Shown here: positions 23,100 through 29,400 of the stretch, one piece after another | Layout: each line of letters begins with the position of its first letter | Position numbering within the stretch: position 1 is the stretch's first letter | Virus record (IMG/VR): IMGVR_UViG_3300033049_000066 | Span: 229,279 to 293,278 of that record | From: a virus | Reading direction: 5' to 3' (one strand) | DNA length: 64,000 nucleotides | Position numbers and translations under genes: made by a program | The notes under the pieces: generated by a model | Told to the model about the DNA's origin: nothing | Database searches by the model: none | What the model saw: the letters and a program-made list of their open reading frames with translations, nothing else

Positions 23100-23271
23100 A
23101 ACCGAGACATTCATGATATTAAAATACGGCAGCATTGCCGAAGCCTTTCGCGAGTACATTTGTCTAACCGAAGACGAAAAAAAGCTAATTCCGACGGACG
23201 AATATGAAATACTAATGGAATATGAATACGAATTGCACCCATTTAACTCCACGCCATTTGAGCCAAAATGA
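23092..23271 (+). CDS. KYGS-family micro-protein 2
   Basis: A 59-residue protein, motif TFMILKYGSIAEAFREYI at about 6-23, followed by LTEDEKK and a Glu/Tyr-rich tail. The start at 23092 is preferred over an upstream in-frame ATG because it gives the family N-terminus (MSETETF) and a normal overlap. Ends in ATGA overlap with the next gene. Confidence 0.65.
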   Translation: MSETETFMILKYGSIAEAFREYICLTEDEKKLIPTDEYEILMEYEYELHPFNSTPFEPK

Positions 23272-23459
23272 ATACACAGACCTTCCTCGCCCTTAAATTT
23301 GGTAGCCTGTTTCGAGCATATCGATATTGGCTTGGAGATGTGAGATTGCGTACAACAATCGATCTCACTGCGGAACAACATTCAATCATGAACATCTATT
23401 TCGAGGACCTTAGCGTCAGCGAAAGAATACGACTTTATAGAAGAGACTGGAAAACCTAA
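23268..23459 (+). CDS. KYGS-family micro-protein 3
   Basis: A 63-residue protein: MNTQTFLALKFGSLFRAYRY carries the family motif as K-F-G-S-x-x-x-A-Y. Then a basic stretch and DLTAEQHSIMNIYFEDL, the second conserved helix. Joined to its neighbours by ATGA upstream and TAATG downstream, indicating coupled translation. Confidence 0.65.
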   Translation: MNTQTFLALKFGSLFRAYRYWLGDVRLRTTIDLTAEQHSIMNIYFEDLSVSERIRLYRRDWKT

Positions 23460-23638
23460 TGCAAACGTTTAACTACTACCGAACAAAATTGTACCTGCGC
23501 ATCACCTATGGAAGCGAAGAGGACATTCAAGAAGCAGGTAAGAACCACGAGGACGAGTCCAAGCGGACCCTAATCGCCACCTTCCTAGCCGAGGCCGCTA
23601 AACGAAATGACAGCATCAAATTCTCAAGAAAACGTTAA
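23459..23638 (+). CDS. KYGS-family micro-protein 4 (divergent)
   Basis: A 59-residue protein starting at TAATG. The motif is degenerate: LYLRITYGSEEDIQEAG. The second half (RTLIATFLAEAAKRND) aligns with the second helix of the family. It overlaps the next gene by 32 nt. Codons here are more GC-rich at third positions than in its neighbours. Confidence 0.55.
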   Translation: MQTFNYYRTKLYLRITYGSEEDIQEAGKNHEDESKRTLIATFLAEAAKRNDSIKFSRKR

Positions 23639-23831
23639 ATTATTTCTGATCCTCCGTCACGGCTCAGTTCAGTCAGCATTCATAAAATGGATGATATACG
23701 AAGACCTTGACCTCTTTAGTAAGGAAGAAAACGCCCTGCTTGAAGCACTTTTTGCGGACTACTATCCAAATTTACTTCGCGCAAAAAATCCCATGCTTCA
23801 AAAACAGAATCAAAAAGAGGTTGACAAATGA
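23607..23831 (+). CDS. KYGS-family micro-protein 5
   Basis: A 74-residue protein with ENVKLFLILRHGSVQSAF (8-25), matching micro-protein 1 closely (EKVKLLMILKYGSLELAF), then LFSKEENALLEALFADYYPN. ATGA overlap with the next gene. Two helices separated by a short acidic linker are predicted by eye. Confidence 0.65.
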   Translation: MTASNSQENVKLFLILRHGSVQSAFIKWMIYEDLDLFSKEENALLEALFADYYPNLLRAKNPMLQKQNQKEVDK

Positions 23832-24088
23832 CAAAACGTATGCTAAAATATAAGCTTAACAACGCTCTCAAAAGAAGCAGACTATTCTCAACCAATTCAA
23901 CCTCTAGGATGAAAATAATGACACTAGAACAAGACCATCTTATTACACTGCTGCGCATAAAATATGGTGATATCGACGTCGTAACTGGTATGTGGTTGTA
24001 TAATGATCCGGAACTTAGTCCTGAAGAACTCGCGGCAGTTGATGCTTGGCTAAATTCCGATGAAAAAGAGGTTGACATCTTGGGCTAG
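23828..24088 (+). CDS. KYGS-family micro-protein 6
   Basis: An 86-residue protein. It has a basic N-terminal extension (MTKRMLKYKLNNALKRSR) and then the family core LITLLRIKYGDIDVVTGMWL with Asp in place of Ser, followed by LSPEELAAVDAWLNSDEKE. Translation may also start at the internal MTLEQDH, which would give the usual family length. Last gene of the overlapping series; an early promoter overlaps its end. Confidence 0.6.
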   Translation: MTKRMLKYKLNNALKRSRLFSTNSTSRMKIMTLEQDHLITLLRIKYGDIDVVTGMWLYNDPELSPEELAAVDAWLNSDEKEVDILG

Positions 24089-24100
24089 TTGTCGTATAAT
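24072..24100 (+). promoter_or_regulatory. Sigma70-type promoter with conserved downstream leader
   Basis: TTGACA (24072-24077), 17 bp, TATAAT (24095-24100), then AACAGTTAGATAACGAGCAA. The same downstream leader (AACAGTTAGATAA) follows four minus-strand promoters at 39.7-41.8 kb, so this is a fifth copy of that module. Confidence 0.85.
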
Positions 24101-24138
24101 ATATATATAACAGTTAGATAACGAGCAAAGGTATAGAT

Positions 24139-24450
24139 ATGTCAGCAAGTAAAACTATTATTAAAGAACTCCGGAAAGAAATCAGGGAATTATCAAATAA
24201 ACTCGAGGATTCGGAGAAGCATTTAGTTAGGCAAAAGCGACATATTCAAAGAATGGAGACTGCACATCTCGTAAAACTGTCGGATCTAAATTCACGAACA
24301 AATATCATAGCAAGTCGCCTGCGTTATAACTTTTCAAAAGAACTGACTTGGATGGCACTAGTCGATGACGGAGAATCGGTCTTCAGGATAATTCAAGAGG
24401 TTATTACTCAGCTTCGCGATACAGCTCATCCAAGCCAAGTTAACAGATAG
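24139..24450 (+). CDS. Small coiled-coil protein
   Basis: A 103-residue protein; residues about 5-50 form a charged heptad-like helix (KELRKEIRELSNKLEDSEKH). The C-terminal half includes RLRYNFSKELTWMALV. It is the first gene behind the early promoter at 24072, with CAAAGGTATAGATATG as ribosome site. Unknown function. Confidence 0.6.
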   Translation: MSASKTIIKELRKEIRELSNKLEDSEKHLVRQKRHIQRMETAHLVKLSDLNSRTNIIASRLRYNFSKELTWMALVDDGESVFRIIQEVITQLRDTAHPSQVNR

Positions 24451-24454
24451 AATT

Positions 24455-24564
24455 CGAACAACAAACAACAAACAACAAACAACAACAAACAACAAACAAC
24501 AACAAACAACAAACAACAACAAACAACAACAAACAACAACAAACAACAACAAACAACAACAAAC
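24455..24564 (+). repeat. CAA/CAAA microsatellite in a gene leader
   Basis: About 110 bases composed almost only of CAA and CAAA units (AACAACAAACAAC pattern), placed between a coiled-coil gene and the ATG at 24572. C/A-only RNA is unstructured. No Shine-Dalgarno site lies between the repeat and the next ATG. It could be a replication-slippage tract or an unstructured ribosome entry leader. Confidence 0.9.
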
Positions 24565-24571
24565 ATATATT

Positions 24572-24856
24572 ATGAAGTCAATACCAAAGTTCGAAAACCT
24601 AAATAAAGGTGGGGTACCGCTCGGGACATTATCTGTCTTTTCGTCCGACACTATATCATCAAAACCTCTAAGTAGCAAAGATCTCGTATGGGATCGATTG
24701 CAAAACGGAATCACACCAAAACCGGACTGGTCAGCAATAAGTATGACCCAGGCAATGTCCCGATTAAATCAGGCAATGCGAAAAGCTAAACCCACAGTGG
24801 AATTTTTTGTCAAAAAATCGCGTGACTACGAGCAAAATGGGATTGCTGATGATTGA
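24572..24856 (+). CDS. Hypothetical protein
   Basis: A 94-residue protein starting 8 bases after the CAA repeat, without a Shine-Dalgarno site. It contains SSKDLVWDRLQNGITPKPDW (about 34-53), similar to the SKTQAKVWDRL motif of the two genes at 26124 and 26282. The C-terminal part is a charged helix. Unknown function. Confidence 0.55.
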   Translation: MKSIPKFENLNKGGVPLGTLSVFSSDTISSKPLSSKDLVWDRLQNGITPKPDWSAISMTQAMSRLNQAMRKAKPTVEFFVKKSRDYEQNGIADD

Positions 24857-24933
24857 ATGAACACAGATTACAAAAAGTTGGAATCACCATATCCGAGTAA
24901 ATACTATAACCATTGAATACGTAGAATAGAATT

Positions 24934-25284
24934 ATGATATTACCAAAGAAATTGTTTGAGAAAATAGAATTTTTTGAACACTCAATTGACCAGAGCTGCG
25001 GCCCTGTTGAAGTCAGTGACAAATTTATCCTACATTTCAGGGACTGGTGGCGCCGGAAAAAAGTGATAAAAATTAATCGTATCATTGAACATTACAACGC
25101 AGATGACGGATCATTTGTTCATAGATCGACACCCGGCGCAGCAGATTTATATAACCAATTAAACGACTGGGCAATATCAACTTTTGAAGAAAAGCTTACT
25201 AGCATATCAAGAAAGTATAAAACTCACAACAATGATAATATAATTGAGTTGAATCCAAAACCGGCCAACTTAGATGATGAGTAA
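24934..25284 (+). CDS. Hypothetical protein
   Basis: A 116-residue protein (MILPKKLFEKIEFFEHSIDQ...) with a basic Trp-rich segment FRDWWRRKKVIKINRIIEHY and a long C-terminal helix. It overlaps the next gene by 11 nt. Mostly helical; no recognised family. A 19-codon frame at about 24857 in the preceding gap is too short to support. Confidence 0.55.
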   Translation: MILPKKLFEKIEFFEHSIDQSCGPVEVSDKFILHFRDWWRRKKVIKINRIIEHYNADDGSFVHRSTPGAADLYNQLNDWAISTFEEKLTSISRKYKTHNNDNIIELNPKPANLDDE

Positions 25285-25588
25285 AAGACGTAAGCGTAGA
25301 CAGCGCGGTAAGCGCATCGAAGAGCGAAAACTAGCTCTTAAAGTTTGGGTGAGGCTACAACGGAGACAAGGCCCTTCGGAAATGCCACCAGCCCCGCACT
25401 GGCTTAGACATTTCTCGTCCGTAGCACAAGAGCTTCACACTCTTGTAGTCGATCAGAATTCGTTAGAATATGAAACCACAACACGGGAAATCGCATACCG
25501 ACGAAAGAAAGATACCGCCGCTAAAAAAAGAAGAAGAACATATATTAAAAACGTTTATCTAGCAAAACACAAGCCCGTAATAGAATGA
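25274..25588 (+). CDS. Highly basic hypothetical protein
   Basis: A 104-residue protein beginning MMSKRRKRRQRGKRIEERKL with a second basic block (RRKKDTAAKKRRRTYIKN). Nucleic-acid or ribosome binding is likely from charge alone (inference). Ends in ATGA overlap with the next gene. Confidence 0.6.
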   Translation: MMSKRRKRRQRGKRIEERKLALKVWVRLQRRQGPSEMPPAPHWLRHFSSVAQELHTLVVDQNSLEYETTTREIAYRRKKDTAAKKRRRTYIKNVYLAKHKPVIE

Positions 25589-25851
25589 AAGAATCCAAAA
25601 TACAGATAACCCAACGCAAGATACGCAATGCGGTCCGTCGCCACAAAGATCGTGAAGCTGCCGCAGTATGGAAAAAGCTCACAGCATCCGAACCCAGGTC
25701 AATTGAGCATTACTTTAGCGAATTTAATGCTGCGGTCAAGTTGTCTTACAAGACACAACGACAACATCGAGAAAATAACTTATTAAAAACTGCCACGGGC
25801 TTAACAGCTACGACAATATCAACAGATGAGGTCCAAGATGGAAAAAAGTGA
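25585..25851 (+). CDS. Basic helical hypothetical protein
   Basis: An 88-residue protein (MKESKIQITQRKIRNAVRRH...) related in character to its upstream neighbour: both have a W-x-R/K-L segment followed by a PRSIEHYFSEFNAAV-like motif (PPAPHWLRHFSSVAQEL upstream), suggesting distant paralogy. Overlaps the next gene. Confidence 0.55.
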   Translation: MKESKIQITQRKIRNAVRRHKDREAAAVWKKLTASEPRSIEHYFSEFNAAVKLSYKTQRQHRENNLLKTATGLTATTISTDEVQDGKK

Positions 25852-26131
25852 GATAATCTACGAGAGCGTGTGCCGCGACGTGATTCAATGCGAGCACTAT
25901 ATCGCGTGGGAATTTTATTCCGAGACGAATGACGATGAACGGTACTACGAATCCAACCTCACCTGTCATTCGTGTCAGCTAGTAGGGCAATCGTACAACA
26001 TAACCGAGTACAATGAATTCTGCCCCAATCAGAAAATTCTCAACAAGTATCACGACCGCCGCGTGATTGAAATCATAGCCCACGAGAAAAAGTGCGCAGA
26101 AGAAAAAATGTGGAAAATACTAAATGAGTAA
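25838..26131 (+). CDS. Hypothetical protein with Cys cluster
   Basis: A 97-residue acidic and aromatic protein. The start at 25838 (MEKSEIIYESVCRDVIQCEH) is chosen over the ATG at 25826 because it keeps overlap with the previous gene short. Cysteines in LTCHSCQLVG and EYNEFCPNQ could form a zinc site. Overlaps the next start by 8 nt. Confidence 0.55.
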   Translation: MEKSEIIYESVCRDVIQCEHYIAWEFYSETNDDERYYESNLTCHSCQLVGQSYNITEYNEFCPNQKILNKYHDRRVIEIIAHEKKCAEEKMWKILNE

Positions 26132-26285
26132 ACTTAGCAAAACTCAAGCAAAAGTTTGGGATCGCTTGATAAATCAGCCAGTCCCACCACGACCAACGTA
26201 CCCAACCGCAGGTACCAAGTACCACAATACAAAAACCAACCGGCTGCACATCTACAATGGCAAACAATGGATAGAGATAACGTGA
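26124..26285 (+). CDS. Small protein with SKTQAKVW motif, copy 1
   Basis: A 53-residue protein: MSKLSKTQAKVWDRL, a Pro-rich linker, then TNRLHIYNGKQWIEIT. The second half resembles the short HIYNGKQW beta motif common in phage structural proteins. The first 15 residues are nearly identical in protein and DNA to the next gene, so the pair arose by partial duplication. Ends in GTGA overlap. Confidence 0.6.
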   Translation: MSKLSKTQAKVWDRLINQPVPPRPTYPTAGTKYHNTKTNRLHIYNGKQWIEIT

Positions 26286-26464
26286 GTAAGAACCTTAGCA
26301 AAACTCAAGCAAAAGTTTGGGAGAGACTGAACGCCAAGCCCACCTCGCTCGCAGATAAAGAAATTGAGATGATCCGCCGCTACATAAAATCCGACGAAGT
26401 ATTACAGTCCGCGAAGATGACGCTAGACATAGAACTACTCCTGGCAGACCGAAACAAAAATTAA
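26282..26464 (+). CDS. Small protein with SKTQAKVW motif, copy 2
   Basis: A 60-residue protein with GTG start overlapping the upstream stop (GTGA). The N-terminus MSKNLSKTQAKVWERL matches copy 1; the rest is unrelated and helical (ADKEIEMIRRYIKSDEVLQS). Likely a small helical regulator or binding protein; function unknown. Confidence 0.6.
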   Translation: MSKNLSKTQAKVWERLNAKPTSLADKEIEMIRRYIKSDEVLQSAKMTLDIELLLADRNKN

Positions 26465-26483
26465 GTACTAATTCAATTTTCTT

Positions 26484-26491
26484 CATAAATA
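26484..26491 (+). promoter_or_regulatory. Late promoter element CATAAATA
   Basis: CATAAATA 85 nt upstream of the first fibre-block gene, in the gap between the early small genes and the structural genes. Confidence 0.55.
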
Positions 26492-26576
26492 AGACATACG
26501 CTAGAATAATCTAGTTTATGCGGATCCAACCGCGTAGCCCTTAGAACGGCAATTCTTAAACAAAGGAGAAATTCAA

Positions 26577-27128
26577 ATGGGACGACCAATCAACAAACGA
26601 TACTTGGGTGAGCCAACTGTCACAGGTAACGAAATTAAAGTACAATTTTTCAACGGCACAGCTTCAGTAAATGGCTGGATCGTCAAGCAGCTAGGCGCTA
26701 AAAAGTTTCGCTGCACAGATGGTACAGACACAGCAGATTGTCTGTTAGTTGACAAACTAGCAGCAGCTCTGATAGCTGGTGAAATGTCAATTAGTGTACG
26801 AGACGACAGCGCCGCAGTTAAGCAGATCGTTAAAATCGCTGGACGTAAAGTGACACTTGGGTCAGGCGAAAGCATTCCTTGGGACTTTAGCAGTTCAACA
26901 AGTGACGAACGTGTCGAAGTTGAAGAAGGTGGCGACCAATCAGCTCTGACAATTAGCATTCTTGACGCAACCGCTGGTGTAACGTACGCAATCGCAGTAC
27001 CAGGAACCACAGATTTCACACTACTTGGCGCAGCAGACAGCACAGCAGCAACCGAGTTTGAAATGAATGATGTTACTCCAGAAGGTACCGGAACTGTAAC
27101 AGCAGTCGAAGATACATTCGGTCTATAA
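26577..27128 (+). CDS. Virion structural protein with fibre-type repeat
   Basis: A 183-residue protein: N-terminal MGRPINKRYLG, a beta-rich head found in aquatic myovirus structural proteins, then near residue 135 a module YAIAVPGTTDFTLLGAADS that recurs in the next two genes. AAAGGAG precedes the ATG, and a terminator follows, so it is transcribed as a single gene. Probably a tail-fibre or decoration component. Confidence 0.6.
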   Translation: MGRPINKRYLGEPTVTGNEIKVQFFNGTASVNGWIVKQLGAKKFRCTDGTDTADCLLVDKLAAALIAGEMSISVRDDSAAVKQIVKIAGRKVTLGSGESIPWDFSSSTSDERVEVEEGGDQSALTISILDATAGVTYAIAVPGTTDFTLLGAADSTAATEFEMNDVTPEGTGTVTAVEDTFGL

Positions 27129-27146
27129 TTTTTAATTAAGTTAGTT

Positions 27147-27170
27147 AAAAAACCCCATCTGGGGTTTTTT
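27147..27170. terminator. Bidirectional-looking terminator
   Basis: Stem AAAAAACCCC/GGGGTTTTTT with ATCT loop; T6 lies on both strands' 3' sides, so it could act in either direction. Confidence 0.88.
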
Positions 27171-27206
27171 AATGACCAAAAACTCTAATTAGGAATATTT
27201 AATTTG

Positions 27207-27214
27207 GATAAATA
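27207..27214 (+). promoter_or_regulatory. Late promoter element GATAAATA
   Basis: GATAAATA 21 nt before the fibre gene ATG at 27236, with TATGGAGC as ribosome site between. Confidence 0.65.
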
Positions 27215-27235
27215 ACAGTATATGGAGCATAACGA

Positions 27236-28372
27236 ATGAGTTTAAAAAAGCGATTTACAGGTGATCTAACCATCGAGTCAGTGGACTCTGGTAATACCTT
27301 TGTAATGAAAGAAGGTGGCGGAGTTAGCCTAACGGTCAGCACACCTGTTATAGCCGTTACGTCTATGGTTATCGGAACACAATACCGAATTATAACCTTA
27401 GGCACAACAGATTTCACGACACTTGGCTCTTCACTAGTTACCTCTGGTAGTTTTACTGTAGGTGAAGAATATATAATTTCCGTACCCGGGACAACGGATT
27501 TCACGCTCATCGGCGCAGCTGATAGCGTAGCTGGGACAGTGTTCACGGCGACCGGACCAGGCATTGGTGATGGCACCGCACTTGAGACAGTGTTCACAGC
27601 AACCGCAGTAGGAGCAGGCACAGGCACAGTTAAGTCAATTGTTGCAGTAGTTATAGATGGAGACTTAACAGTCCTTGGTACATCGACGTCAATCCAGTCA
27701 GTTAACACTGATATCGTCGACAATACAATAATATTGAACTCTGGAGAAACTGGACCTGGCGTATCCGCCGGTACCGCAGGCATAGAAATTGATCGAGGTG
27801 ATGGTATATCAGCAGGAGAAACCCCAGCTGGTTTGCGCTTTAACGAAGGATCAGACAGATGGGAACTAAATAATGGTGATGGAACCTGGGATGAAATTGA
27901 TTCCGGCGCAGCAGGATTTAATCTCGTTAGTGACTTATCACCCCAGCTTGGTGGCGACTTAGATGTCAACGGTTCTGCAATTACAAATGATAGCGGACCA
28001 GTAAACATTACAACAACTACGTCCGGCGATATAAATTTAACGTCAGTGGACGCGGCTGTAATAACAGGAACAACCGCAACGACAGTCACGTCACCGGGAC
28101 TAACAACATTGAGCTCGTCAGCTGCCGATATTGAAATTACCGCAGCAACCGAGCTTACATTCGCCGCTGGTACATTTTTAAAAGTTGATCACAACTTGTC
28201 GATGCTAATCGAGTCAATACCGGCAGTGAATCCAGGACTATTACCAAATTATAATACACTATCGGCAGGCGTAGTAGGCCCGGGCGGATCAGGATTATAT
28301 TTTGTAAATAATACAATAACAGACGAACTAGTTTCAAAGAAACGAGCTATAGCATATAGCATAATATTTTAA
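27236..28372 (+). CDS. Tail-fibre-like structural protein
   Basis: A 378-residue beta-rich, Thr/Ser/Gly-rich protein. Residues about 40-140 hold two copies of the Y-x-I-x(3)-GTTDFT-x-x-G module (YRIITLGTTDFTTLG; YIISVPGTTDFTLIGAADS). Then VIDGDLTVLGTSTSIQSVNT and NTIILNSGETGPGVSAGTAG, motifs of trimeric fibre shafts and chaperone-like ends in marine phages. Probably an adsorption-structure subunit. Confidence 0.65.
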   Translation: MSLKKRFTGDLTIESVDSGNTFVMKEGGGVSLTVSTPVIAVTSMVIGTQYRIITLGTTDFTTLGSSLVTSGSFTVGEEYIISVPGTTDFTLIGAADSVAGTVFTATGPGIGDGTALETVFTATAVGAGTGTVKSIVAVVIDGDLTVLGTSTSIQSVNTDIVDNTIILNSGETGPGVSAGTAGIEIDRGDGISAGETPAGLRFNEGSDRWELNNGDGTWDEIDSGAAGFNLVSDLSPQLGGDLDVNGSAITNDSGPVNITTTTSGDINLTSVDAAVITGTTATTVTSPGLTTLSSSAADIEITAATELTFAAGTFLKVDHNLSMLIESIPAVNPGLLPNYNTLSAGVVGPGGSGLYFVNNTITDELVSKKRAIAYSIIF

Positions 28373-28383
28373 AGGGTTAATAC

Positions 28384-29004
28384 ATGGCAATTCAAACATC
28401 AACAGTCGGGCTAACAGTGTCGACAGTAACTTATACAAGCACAAATGAGACTGCAATAACGTTCATGTCTCTTTGTAATTTTAGCGGGGTACCAGTAACA
28501 GTTGATATTCACATTGTGCCATCTGGTGGGATTAGCAACAATGCGAATAAAATAATTAGCTCACTTGAGATTGCGTCCGACGACACCTATATTATGTATG
28601 AAGGCAATGAAAAATTAGTACTTGGGAATAGCGACGGAGTGGTGGTTGTGGCACCAGGTGCAATCGCTGACCCAATCGCAGTAACAGCAATATCCGCAAA
28701 CGGAGAGTACCAAATTGTGACACTTGGCTCCACAAATTACATTGCGATCGGAGCCACGCAGATTACTACAACTAATTTTGTCCCTGGGACCGTGTATATA
28801 ATTGACGCAGTAGGCGACACAGATTTCACACTTATTGGAGCCGGTAGCAACTCGGTTGGTGAAGTATTCACTGCGACAGGAATAGGCGATGGCACAACCG
28901 GCACCGCACTTGAAGCCGTGTTTACAGCAAGTGCGGCTGGCACAGGAACTGGCACAGTAAGAGCGGCACTGGTTACCGTAGTGACGAGTTACATAGAGGT
29001 TTAA
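28384..29004 (+). CDS. Fibre-block structural protein
   Basis: A 206-residue protein. The N-terminal half is a beta-sandwich-like module (TFMSLCNFSGVPVTVDIHIV), related in pattern to the protein at 32046. The C-terminal half has two fibre repeats (YQIVTLGSTNYIAIGA; YIIDAVGDTDFTLIGAGS) ending FTATGIGDGTTGTALEAVF. Ribosome site AAAGGG. Part of the fibre operon. Confidence 0.6.
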   Translation: MAIQTSTVGLTVSTVTYTSTNETAITFMSLCNFSGVPVTVDIHIVPSGGISNNANKIISSLEIASDDTYIMYEGNEKLVLGNSDGVVVVAPGAIADPIAVTAISANGEYQIVTLGSTNYIAIGATQITTTNFVPGTVYIIDAVGDTDFTLIGAGSNSVGEVFTATGIGDGTTGTALEAVFTASAAGTGTGTVRAALVTVVTSYIEV

Positions 29005-29005
29005 C

Positions 29006-29383
29006 ATGGGATATTTTATTAAACAATCCGGTGATGTTACTTATAATCCAGGAACTAACAACATGGAATATAATAACGGCACGGATAATGTAGTAATTGC
29101 CAAAACTGGTGCAGTGCCGCCGGTGGTAGACACATTTCTGACCGCAGGTGCCAGCGCAGGCCCGTACTCAATCACTGTTGACTACACCACCGGCATCTAC
29201 GCAACCGATTCAAATAACCCAGCGTACATGCTTGTTTTTATTGACAGCGTGTACCAAGAACCGACAAATGCGTACACTGTAACCGGTAACACAATTACAT
29301 TTACATCGACTCCGTCAGATGGATTAACTGTTACAGTTTTACATGGAATGTATAGCACAGATGTTCCGAACGCAAATTTATAA
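29006..29383 (+). CDS. Small fibre-block structural protein
   Basis: A 125-residue protein: YNPGTNNMEYNNGTDNVVI at the N-terminus, then ITVDYTTGIY, YMLVFIDSVYQEPTNAYTVT and ITFTSTPSDGLTVTVLHG, a pattern common in short phage fibre-associated beta proteins. It begins one base after the previous stop with GAGG as ribosome site. Exact role unknown. Confidence 0.55.
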   Translation: MGYFIKQSGDVTYNPGTNNMEYNNGTDNVVIAKTGAVPPVVDTFLTAGASAGPYSITVDYTTGIYATDSNNPAYMLVFIDSVYQEPTNAYTVTGNTITFTSTPSDGLTVTVLHGMYSTDVPNANL

Positions 29384-29400
29384 ATGAGGAATAACAAATA

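Noticed and set aside
24455-24564. CRISPR array
   Set aside because: Units are 3-4 bases with no spacers; a microsatellite.
24358-24714. Minus-strand frame with a run of Cys, Leu and Val
   Set aside because: It is the reverse translation of the CAA/CAAA microsatellite.
27199-28089. 296-codon minus-strand frame opposite the fibre gene
   Set aside because: Low-complexity Val/Pro/Ser product mirrors the Thr/Gly-rich fibre repeats; a shadow frame.
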